This document shows positions 17,159 to 25,530 of a DNA stretch of 29,424 bases, piece after piece. Positions within the stretch are counted from its first letter, which is position 1. Each line of letters starts with the position of its first letter. The stretch is from Amoeboaphelidium occidentale (taxonomy: Eukaryota > Aphelidiomycota > Aphelidea): contig JALGPX010000087.1 of NCBI GenBank assembly GCA_023515795.1, positions 1 to 29,424 on the forward strand, given 5' to 3'. The notes below the pieces were generated by a model. It was not told where the DNA came from and made no database searches. It saw only the letters and a program-made list of their open reading frames with translations. Made by a program: the position numbers and the translations under genes.

Positions 17159-17518
17159 TCGAAAAATAAAAGGAAAGGGATAGGCCTCATTCTGTAAGAT
17201 CAAAATTATCGCATATTAAATACATGATGATTACAGCACTGTTAGAAAGATGCCAATGCGCAATTACTGAAACTATGCCAAAGATGACCTAGCTTCCACT
17301 TAAAGCAGTAGCATCAGACCATACGATCAATTAGAGATCTTCTCTAGATCGCTATAGTTACTTGAAAGATCAATGATTTAATTTGCGGTTAAGGGGTCTG
17401 TACTACATTCGGCTTGAATGCCGACTGTTTAGCGTTCCTTCCTGCGTCGCTTCTGATTGGTTCCCCGATCAAGCGCCAAAAAGCAGAAAATTTTTTCAAC
17501 GTTTTCGACTTTGCAAAA
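17159..17518. promoter_or_regulatory. divergent promoter region between the snRNP gene and eIF4A
   Basis: These 360 bp contain no ORF of note. The part near eIF4A has a reversed CCAAT-type sequence (CTGATTGGTTC, about 17451-17461) 60-70 bp before the ATG; the translation context is AAAAATGA. A short inverted repeat (TAGAGA-TCT-TCTCTA) lies near 17331-17345. A box C-like ATGATGA (17224-17230) and box D-like CTGA (17267-17270) pair, with GCATA/TATGC flanks, are also present and are discussed as a weak snoRNA candidate. Confidence 0.4.
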
Positions 17519-18817
17519 ATGAGCAAAAACGATGAAAAATTATCTGCCGAGAACCCGGCACAGAACGGAGATGCAGCTGCTGCAGCTGAGGTAAATTTCA
17601 TAGTTGGATCATCAAAAGCTGAACTGATAGACAACTGGTGAAGAAGTGGTCGATTCTTTCGATGACTTGGGATTGAAGGAGCAATTATTGCGTGGTATTT
17701 ACGCTTACGGTTTTGAGAAGCCATCGACAATTCAACAGCGTGCGATCTTGCCTATTGTTAATGGCCGTGAAGTTATTGCACAGGCACAGTCCGGAACAGG
17801 AAAGACTGCTACTTTTGCTATTTCTTTGTTGCAGCAAATCGATACTTCCAAGAGAGAGACTCAGGCTTTGATTTTGGCTCCAACCCGTGAATTGGCTGTC
17901 CAGATTCAGAGAGTTGTTCTTGCTTTGGGTGACTTCATGGATGCTGACTGCCATGCTTGTATTGGTGGTAAAGATACTCGTGAAGATATGCGCAAGTTGG
18001 AAAGTGGTGTTCAGATCGTTGTCGGTACTCCTGGTCGTGTTTTCGACATGATTAACAGAGGTGCATTCAAAGTTGACAAGCTCAAGATGTTTGTTTTGGA
18101 CGAAGCTGATGAAATGTTGTCCCGTGGTTTCAAGGCACAAATCTATGAAATCTTCCAACATGTCCCACCAACTGTACAGGTTGTCTTGCTATCTGCTACT
18201 TTGCCTGAAGACGTTTTGGAAGTCACCAAGAGCTTCATGAAGAACCCTGTTCACATTTTGGTCAAGCGTGATGAATTAACTCTTGAAGGTTCGATTTTTT
18301 TGTAGTGAGTTACTGATAATTTTGTGTAGGTATCAGACAGTTCTACGTTGCCGTTGAGAAGGAAGAGTTCAAGTTCGAGACATTGTGCGATTTGTACGAA
18401 ACCTTGCAAGTTACTCAATGTGTCATCTTCTGCTCTTCAAAGAAGAAGGTTGACTGGTTGAGCGAGCAATTGAACGCAAAGGACTTCACTGTTTCTTGCA
18501 TGCACGGTGACATGAGCCAGGATGACCGTGATTTGATTATGAAGGAATTCCGTTCTGGTTCTAGTCGTATTCTTATCAGCACTGACTTGTTGGCTCGTGG
18601 TATTGACGTTCAGCAAGTTTCATTGGTCGTTAACTACGATCTTCCACCAAGCAAGGAAAATTACATTCACCGTATCGGTCGTAGTGGTCGTTTCGGTCGT
18701 AAGGGTGTTGCTATCAACTTTGTTTCCAACGAAGATGCACCAAAGATGAAGGAAATTGAACAGTTCTACCATACACAAATTGAAGAAATGCCAGTTAACA
18801 TTGCAGAACTATTGTAA
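17519..18817 (+). CDS. translation initiation factor eIF4A (DEAD-box RNA helicase)
   Basis: eIF4A is the ATP-dependent helicase that unwinds mRNA leaders for 40S ribosome loading. Three exons (17519-17590, 17631-18288, 18330-18817), introns of 40 and 41 bp, give 405 residues, one fewer than human eIF4A1. Motifs in order: Q motif at [13 protein letters not shown], Walker A AQSGTGKT (76-83), PTRELA (108-113), TPGRV, DEAD (181-184), SAT, then in exon 3 [17 protein letters not shown] and [13 protein letters not shown]. Intron 2 splits a Gly codon inside [18 protein letters not shown]. That block and the whole C-terminus are eIF4A-specific rather than eIF4AIII-like, although the two are close. Codon use is noticeably uniform (GTT, GGT, CGT, TTG), suggesting high expression. 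Confidence 0.97.
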
Positions 18818-18828
18818 GGTAGTTCAAT

Positions 18829-18834
18829 AATAAA
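18829..18834 (+). terminator. AATAAA polyadenylation-type signal after eIF4A
   Basis: AATAAA begins 12 bases after the eIF4A stop codon, in a short 58-bp gap to the convergent carrier gene. The position fits a poly(A) signal, though many AT-rich hexamers occur by chance. Confidence 0.35.
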
Positions 18835-18875
18835 AGTGCTTGAGGGGGAAAATCGTTAATGCCGCAAAATCTCAT

Positions 18876-19957
18876 TTAATCTATTTCGTTTCCTTCCCTA
18901 CTATCATCTTGTTGATTTTTTAGAGTCAATAATTCGTTACCGTAAACATGTCGTCTAAACTGCAAATAGGTTGAAACGGCTTCATAAACACCAAATGTTA
19001 TGCAAGTGCCAGGCAAAACGCGGATTAAGTTTGGAAACAATCCACGATAAAATCCAAGGAATCCTTCGTTATTCCACATTGAAGATATCAAACGTGTGAC
19101 TCGCAGCTTTTCTAGACCAGTTGAAGTCGATGTCTGCATTCTAGATTTTAAGACTTGATATGGATATGTAATTAAAGTAGCAATGCTTTTCGATAATGCA
19201 GCCATGCCGACGTATTCAAGTGAACCTAATGCCCAAGCTTTATCTTGACTGAAACCAGCCGCTAACCTTTGATTATACCGCACAATCTTCAGCTGCTCAT
19301 ACACTGCAAACTGTATTGCCCCATGCGAAACACCAAACATTGCAGGTATCATTCCGCGATAGAATGCTGTTATGCCTTCGTTCTTAGCAATCTTGTATGC
19401 TGCATCAAAAATCGATTTATAACTTCTGTGCTGAATATCCTGAGTACAAAGTCTGGTTTTGAGCACCCAAATGGGATTCGTCATTAACACAGTCAAGAGT
19501 CCAGCTTCTGCGCTTGCTATCAAATGTTGAGACATTGTTAGCTTCGACCTATCTGAACCATCTGAGACCATACTTTGCTTAATTCGAGTGTATCTGCATA
19601 TAAATTAGAAACATTTCCTTTAAGGACATAGTGTCTTACAATAAAAAATAGATTCCCCATGACGACATTGAGCCCAGCATATTCGCTGATAATCCCATGT
19701 AAACATTTCGAAACGCTTTGAAAGGGGCTGATACTCCTTTTCCAACAGAAAATATTTCCCTTGATGTTCCTATGAATGAGCCTCTGAGGGGCGTTTGTGA
19801 TTTAACTACGATTTAATTAGACACATTTCGCTCGACTTCAATCTCAACCTTGCATTCGAGTCTTGATGAGGTCCAGCGGATGAAGAATTAGAGTGGAAGT
19901 ACAGCCGGCTATTGCCCCTGAAAGTGCGTGATCTATTGGATTTTGAGCGGATGGCAT
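18876..19957 (-). CDS. mitochondrial carrier, SLC25A32/FLX1 type (folate or FAD transport)
   Basis: This six-helix inner-membrane transporter has three tandem repeats. Three exons (19957-19849, 19805-19640, 19593-18876) with introns of 43 and 46 bp, each with a CTAAT branch site, give 330 residues. The three signature motifs are HPLDLIKTRMQ, NPIWVLKTRL and YPYQVLKSRMQ. The tryptophan-containing second motif and the YPYQV third motif are typical of the folate/FAD group (human SLC25A32 NPLWVTKTRL, YPYQVVRARL; yeast Flx1). The block SWGIYFLLYTRIK and GVSHGAIQFAVYEQLK also match that group. Whether folate, FAD or both is the substrate cannot be read from sequence. Pyrimidine-nucleotide carriers share NPIW but differ in the third motif. 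Confidence 0.92.
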
Positions 19958-20007
19958 ATTTATTTTCTTGTTGCAGTCAAACTCCAGAAAAGCGTGATGA
20001 TCAGGTT

Positions 20008-21055
20008 TCAACTCACGCGGCTTGCCAATTCCTTTCCATTCAGTCCATTCATTAGATTTTCAATTGACATCATTCCCATTTTGTTTCTTGTTTCCATTGT
20101 GGCGCTTCCCAAATGCGGTAATATGAAAACCTTTCCTTCATCCATCAATGCTACCAATTCATGATCTTTTGGTAATGGTTCTGGATCAGTTACATCTAAA
20201 GCAGCACCTGATAACAAGCCTTCCTTCAAAGCTCTTGTTAGATCATCCGTTTTGATCAGACCGCCTCTGGAAGTATTGACGATAAGCGATGATCGTTTCA
20301 TTTGTTTGAATGCAGCATAATCAAAAGCGTAGCGTGTCCCATCACTCAAAGAGCACGCAATAAAAATCACATCACTTTCCTTTAAGAGTTCCGAAAAAGA
20401 CGCTTTTTGCACCGACTTCAAATTGAAATGTTGGCCAATTGATTTTAGAGAATCTTCAACATGATTCTTTGGATGTTCGCTCTTACAGGTGTAGAGAATT
20501 CTTGAGATACCAAATGGAACCATACGCTTTGCAATAGCTTCACCAATTCTTCCCATTCCGAATATTCCGATGGTTTTCCCAGTGAATTGTGAACCACAAA
20601 GCCACGTAGTAGTAAAATTGCCCCAAGTTCCAGCTCTAACATTATTCAAACCTTCAATAAATCTTCTTGATATGCCCAAAAGAAGCCCGATTGAAATATC
20701 TGCCACGGCATCGGTTAAAACTCCTGGTGTGTTTCCAACGATGATACCACGCTTGCGACAAGCATCCAAATCAATGTGATCATATCCAACACTCAGCGTG
20801 GAAACAACTTTTAAATTTTCTACGAATTAAGCCAATTATAAGCAGTCTTGCATTACTTGCTCTACTCAGAAGGTTCTCATCTATCTTGTCCGTGATTAGA
20901 CACAATAAGCCATCAGCGTTTTCAATCTCAGCAAGTAACTTGTCCCTAGGCATTGGAGAGTCGGAATGCCACTGAACGATATCGTTCTTTAGTTTCAATT
21001 CTTCCACTTTTGCCTGTGCCTCCGGCGGGATTTCGCGTGTGATAACGATCTTCAT
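20008..21055 (-). CDS. D-2-hydroxyacid dehydrogenase, glyoxylate/hydroxypyruvate reductase type
   Basis: This NAD(P)-dependent enzyme of the GRHPR family reduces glyoxylate and hydroxypyruvate. Exons 21055-20857 and 20819-20008 with a 37-bp intron give 336 residues. The join reads SRAKNLKVVSTLSVGYDHID, restoring the family block; reading through gives a stop instead. Visible motifs are the dinucleotide-binding GIFGMGRIGEAIAKRM, then IVNTSRGGLIKTDDL (catalytic Arg), DVTDPEPLP (Glu) and ILPHLGSAT (His). The N-terminus MKIVITREIPPEAQAKVEEL matches cytosolic or peroxisomal GRHPR and shows no clear mitochondrial targeting. Other 2-hydroxyacid dehydrogenases (phosphoglycerate, formate) differ in the LWLCG and TPGVLTDAVA blocks seen here. 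It lies 50 bp from the carrier gene on the same strand. Confidence 0.93.
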
Positions 21056-21175
21056 TTGTTATCCGTTCAAAAGAAAGTTCAGAGGTTGTTTCAAGGGTTC
21101 TACTCGGTAAGCCACGAAGCTGAGGTTAAGAATATTGTAGAATTTTTGAGGCTGCGATATTCAGCATTAGAACAT

Positions 21176-22424
21176 TTAAGGCCCTTTATTCTTCCCAAAC
21201 GCTCTTGCGAAAGCAAATTTACCAGAAATAGTTGCGCTTCGCTTTAGAAGACTATGACCTGCTTTCTTTTCTGTATGTTGTGCACTATCCTCGGTTGCAG
21301 GCGGAGCTTGTCGTGGCAATTTGGATGCCATCACAGGGATCCTTGATTTTACAGTATTTGATCTCTTCAGTAAACTAACTTCCGGAGCTTTTGGAGGTAA
21401 TTCTTCTTGTTTTACAGTGATATCATCCACAGTGACAGTAGACTCAAAGGTTGTCGAAGCATTATGCTAAACATAAGTTGATCATTGAAGCATTCAAACA
21501 AACCGTTACAACAGGCCTGAACACAGATTTAACTTTAGATGGAGAGCGTAGTCTGCTCATACTCCTGAATAATGATGGCTTCTTTTCAGTTTCAACTTTA
21601 ACTGGTTTCGCCGTTGGTGTTTTGCTTTCCTCATGCAATTCCTGTCTTCTAGGTGTTCCAAGATCAGCTAAGGGACTATTCATTACATTGTTTTGTTCAC
21701 TATATGGTGATGATATCATTGATGTTATGCTCGTATGATTAGCCATAGGACTTGTCACGGTGCTTGTTCTTTGATCTGGATCAGTAATTGAAGCACGCGG
21801 AGTTGAAACAGGGTTTTCCATAAATAAATCAGAGTCATCCACCGGTTTAGCATTTGGTGTAATTGTGATGAGCTTCAATGGCGACAGTCTGGTTGGCGAA
21901 GTATTTGGTGAGTCCAAACAAAACCGATCAACAATCGTCATGGATTCCTGTTGCAATTGTCCAGCTGGTGTAGCGACAGGCTTTAAGACCGGAGTCGTTT
22001 CAGCAGAATAGAACTCTTCTTGGCTATCAGCGTCGTCTTCTTCAAAGTTATCCTTTTCCATGCGAAGATCGTAATTAAGCGAGAACACAGGCTCTTGATC
22101 ATTTAACACATCCGCTACATTCAAGTCAGCCATGGCATCCATAAAGAAGCTCTCTTCCGTAAAAATATCTTCTCTGCTTTGATAATCATTTCTGTTCGAG
22201 GTACTCAGCGTGACATGCGATTTCTTGCTGCTGCTGCTTTCTGGAACTTGAAACGTTTCAATCCTTCGCTCAGGCGAGACATCCAAATTTGATATCAAAG
22301 TCAGAGAGTCATCAGAACCTGTGGAGCCTAGAAAGCCTTCGCCGGTATTCTGCGGCGATAAGAAATCAGCCGGTAAAAGCAAACTCAGGTCCAATTTATC
22401 GTCATACACATCGTCCTGTTCCAT
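21176..22424 (-). CDS. disordered S/T-P-rich protein, possible cell-cycle (CDK) substrate
   Basis: Two exons (22424-21510 and 21466-21176) with a 43-bp intron give 401 residues. The join FRPV-HNASTTFESTVTVDD keeps the frame, whereas the first exon alone would run into a stop soon after. The protein is almost entirely low-complexity and polar, with over ten Ser/Thr-Pro sites (for example DVSPERR, SPNTSPTRLSPLK, NSPLADLGTPRR, KTPTAKPVK). Towards the C-terminus a short basic motif recurs: SLFRSMSRL, SLLKRSNTVKSR and SLLKRSATISGK. There is no known domain, signal peptide or membrane segment. The proline-directed sites and basic repeats suggest a regulated, perhaps chromatin- or microtubule-associated protein, by composition only. 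I do not recognise a family. Confidence 0.72.
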
Positions 22425-22495
22425 TTGAAAGTTGTTTGAGAGTAAAAGATAAATCTATTGCTATCAGTTCCTAAAAGGAAGGGCCCTTTTAAGCG

Positions 22496-22873
22496 CTACT
22501 CTTTCGAGGGTTTACGCTTCTTTGTCTTTCTGTCACTCTTATCGTGCTTCTCTATGCTCTTGTCTTTCCGTTTTCGCTTGTCCTTCTTCCTCCCGATTTC
22601 CACCGTCACGCCCTTCATCGCGCTCTCGTAAATGTTACTCCATTTCTCATCTGCGCCGAAAAATCCATTCCGTTCGCTGTCCTTCTTGAGCTTTGTGTCC
22701 TTTTCTGTGGTTGATAAAAGACCCTTTCGCTCTACAGTTTTCGACGCAACTTTGGCTGATATCGCGTACTCTGTGACAGGGATAATCGGCGTAGATACTC
22801 CCTGGCCATTTTTGCCGAGTCCATTTCCCTCAGACCATCCAAAGCTTTGTAATTGTTCTAAAGCAAAATCCAT
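22496..22873 (-). CDS. G-patch domain protein (GPATCH4-like)
   Basis: The 125-residue single-exon product begins MDFALEQLQSFGWSEGNGLG. A G-patch (GWSEGNGLGKNGQG, residues 12-25) sits at the extreme N-terminus, as in GPATCH4, whose start [20 protein letters not shown] is very similar. KWSNIYESAMKGVTVE matches the second GPATCH4 block. The C-terminus is a lysine/arginine-rich tail (KKDKRKRKDKSIEKHDK), typical of a nucleolar protein. G-patch proteins activate DEAH-box helicases, and GPATCH4 partners DHX15; extension to this protein is inference. It is much shorter than the vertebrate protein, whose extra length is repeats. An ATG four codons upstream (22885) is an alternative start. Confidence 0.85.
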   Translation of the reverse strand: MDFALEQLQSFGWSEGNGLGKNGQGVSTPIIPVTEYAISAKVASKTVERKGLLSTTEKDTKLKKDSERNGFFGADEKWSNIYESAMKGVTVEIGRKKDKRKRKDKSIEKHDKSDRKTKKRKPSKE

Positions 22874-23046
22874 CAGATATTTCAAACAAAAAGGAGTGGC
22901 TGTGTGCCCAGGGCTAATAGGCCTAAACGTAACCGGTAATATTTAACGTCTTTATAATTATCATTTTGCTTGCGGTTCTTTGTCTGAGTTTGCGTCGCAT
23001 GGCTGAGCTGAGACGCTTTTAGCCACAATTATTTCGATTTGCGCCA

Positions 23047-24132
23047 ATGATCCTAACGACATTATTTATATTCTGCGCAATAGCTTGCATACACGCGCTC
23101 GATATTGATACTGCCAAATGCATTCAAATAGAGAATGACCTAGATTCTGTGTTTCAAGGTCTAGAAGGCTATGATAACACAAGTGAGTTTGAAATGGCGT
23201 TTGATCGAATGATGAGTGTATTGGGAGGACACACACAAGAAGATTCTGAGAAAATGTGCAAACATAGGAAGACCTCAGAATATGCAAAAGACGAGCTGGA
23301 TTTCGTTTTTAATGATATGGTTTGTTGGTATCACGAAAAATCAGACAAGAGCACCAGAAGCTCAAGCAAGTCACGCTTTCGACCATGGCACGGCAGGGCA
23401 TCTGAGAAACATATAAAGAAGCCTAATTGGTTTGAGTCTTTTGTTGCGAAAAAATCTGTTAAAGTTCTTGAGGAGCTGGTCTTCGAAGTCAGAACGCACT
23501 GTATGCAGATATCCTCGAATGGTCGTGCTCTTCAAAAGAGAGAGGTTCAGGAGGATAATTTTGGCAAATTTCTACGATTTATTCAATATTTTGCATATCG
23601 AGTAGTTCAAACGATCGCAATCGGCACTTACATGATCGTCTTATTCTTCTTGTTTTGGATAACAAAGCTATTGCTAAACATTGGCGTATTCGTTCTCGTA
23701 ATTCTGAAGTTTGCCTTAGAGGTCGTGTTTCAAGCAATTGACTGTGGAAAGAATCTTATCACTGCTCAGTCTGCATTTACAGTTTTATGTCGAAGTGGTA
23801 AAGATAAAGGGACTTTGATGTTACAAAGATTCTTTAATGATCTTGTAAGCAAGCTGGAAAAGTTTGATAAGTTTTTTGATAAGCAATATGAAGCACATAA
23901 CAGCGATCTAGCCAAAATTATCAACACTCCGTTTGAAGTCCCAGAGCCTAAACCACGGCCTCGCAAGACAAAACCTAAAGAAGTTAAAAAAGAAAATAAG
24001 CCCGTAGAAAAGATTTCGTACAAAGAAGAGAATGAGGTGAAAGTAAGTAATCCGGATGCAGTTATGAACATGTACAGAAGTGGAAAACCGTCTGAACAAA
24101 GGCTGAGCGAATTCGAAAATGCTAAACCTTGA
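23047..24132 (+). CDS. secreted or membrane protein of unknown function
   Basis: This single-exon gene encodes 361 residues. It begins MILTTLFIFCAIACIHALDI, a signal peptide with likely cleavage after HA. A luminal or extracellular part with several cysteines (AKCIQIEND, SEKMCKHRK, DMVCWYH, THCMQISS) follows, then two long hydrophobic helices (about residues 195-235, TYMIVLFFLFWITKLLLNIG and VFVLVILKFALEVVF). The C-terminal tail is lysine/proline-rich (EPKPRPRKTKPKEVKKENK). I do not recognise a family. A KAR5/GEX1-like nuclear-fusion protein has a comparable layout (signal peptide, cysteines, late membrane helices), but no specific motif supports this. It converges with the subtilisin gene, 15 bp between stops. 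Confidence 0.75.
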   Translation: MILTTLFIFCAIACIHALDIDTAKCIQIENDLDSVFQGLEGYDNTSEFEMAFDRMMSVLGGHTQEDSEKMCKHRKTSEYAKDELDFVFNDMVCWYHEKSDKSTRSSSKSRFRPWHGRASEKHIKKPNWFESFVAKKSVKVLEELVFEVRTHCMQISSNGRALQKREVQEDNFGKFLRFIQYFAYRVVQTIAIGTYMIVLFFLFWITKLLLNIGVFVLVILKFALEVVFQAIDCGKNLITAQSAFTVLCRSGKDKGTLMLQRFFNDLVSKLEKFDKFFDKQYEAHNSDLAKIINTPFEVPEPKPRPRKTKPKEVKKENKPVEKISYKEENEVKVSNPDAVMNMYRSGKPSEQRLSEFENAKP

Positions 24133-24147
24133 AGAGTTATATTTTAA

Positions 24148-25442
24148 TTAATTTACTGAAATCAAAGAATAGACAAGGCAATTATGGGTCTTTGCCGGAA
24201 GACCTTCAATAGATTTCTTAGTGCAATTATCAGTTAGTAATTTTTTCATTTGCTTGGGAGAAATTGGTTCAGTAGAATCAGCAAGTATCAATGCAACAAC
24301 ACCTAAAAAATCAGTCTAAGACATGTGACAAACTTACCACTCACTTGAGGAGTAGCCATGCTAGTTCCATCAAGAATCCTTGTTTTAGTTTTACCTAACC
24401 ACAGAGACTCGATTTTTTTACCACCAGCCAATATATCAACGCAAGAACCGTAGTTGCTGAAGTCCGCTAACTCGTCGTCTTCTGTAGTAGCTCCAACCGT
24501 GATTGCATATGGAGAACTACTTGGTGATGATAAGCAAGCATCAGAATACTCATTACCAGCAGCAACGACGACGTGAATTCCAGCATTGTATGCAGCTTTC
24601 ACAGCGTTATTAATGACAGTGCTCTTTCCGCCTCCCAAAGACATGCTCAAAACTGTTTTCTGAGTGTCGTCAAGTAACTTCAATCGCTTATGCTCCTTAA
24701 CAACAAATTCAATGCCGCCAATAACATCAGAAATAGCACCGGAGCCATCAGCTCGCAACACTTTTACTGCATGGATTTTAGCCTTTTTAGCAACACCAAA
24801 GGTTTTACTTCCGACAATACCAGCACAATGAGTACCGTGACCGTTTCCATCTGAATCGTCTGAGAACTTTGGGATTGTTTTGCCCCAAGATGCGCGTCCT
24901 TCAAACTCAGGATTAGTAACATCAACTCCAGTATCAACGACATAAACATCAACACCTTTACCTGCAGATTTGCTGTACATGTACGTGTTCTCTGATGGCA
25001 GTTTGTGACTGGAAATTCTGGCCAAATTCCAAGTTGCATTAAACTGTTTCATCAGCTTTGCATTATCATCATTACTTCTTCCAACAGTGGCTGAAGCATA
25101 AACTACTTGATCTTCTTCCACGTGGACAACTCCGGGCATCTTCTTGATTTGTTCAAGAACATCTTGAGATTCGATTCTTGCCACGAAACCTCCCAATAAT
25201 ACCTCAGCCGATTTCTCATTAACATCATCGTCATCATCAGATTGTGCATCAAATGTGCCGAAATCAAACCACGAGGTCACTTCGATATTGCTCCAAATAT
25301 GGGATGCTTCATTTGTACCAACACCTTGAAACACCGTTCTCGAGAAGCTTTGATCAACAACTACAATGTATTGATCCTTAATTATCTTCGGCGCCAACCC
25401 GAGAGCTGCAGAAATAAAAAAGAACAAGGATGCACTCCACAT
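24148..25442 (-). CDS. secreted subtilisin-like serine protease (S8A, proteinase K type)
   Basis: Two exons (25442-24338 and 24302-24148) with a 35-bp intron give 419 residues. MWSASLFFFISAALGLAPKI is a signal peptide, followed by an I9-type propeptide (QYIVVVDQSFS to VVHVEEDQVVYA) and the catalytic domain. Triad: Asp170 in YVVDTGVDV, His202 in NGHGTHCAG, Ser361 in DGTSMATPQVSG; oxyanion Asn297 in VAAGNEYSD. The splice completes PQVSGVVALILAD, essential for the end of the domain. The propeptide contains a QSDDDDDVNEKS acidic loop not usual in fungal proteinase K proteins. Start 25442 was chosen because it begins the signal peptide; an upstream in-frame ATG (25550) would overlap the helicase gene. 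The protein is probably active extracellularly or in the vacuole. Confidence 0.95.
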
Positions 25443-25530
25443 TCTTTGAAAGACGTTGGTAAGTGCGCCTGGCGCTCGTGATCTAAAATGCTTGATGGTT
25501 GATTGGCCAGCCAAAGTGAATGTCTCTATT

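Noticed and set aside
17685-18161. Minus-strand ORF of 158 codons opposite eIF4A
   Set aside because: It lies wholly inside a strongly conserved helicase and reads as an antisense shadow created by codon bias.
22886-23046. tRNA or other RNA gene in the GC-richer intergenic stretch
   Set aside because: No B-box-like GGTTCGANTCC and no cloverleaf seen here or in the other intergenic regions.
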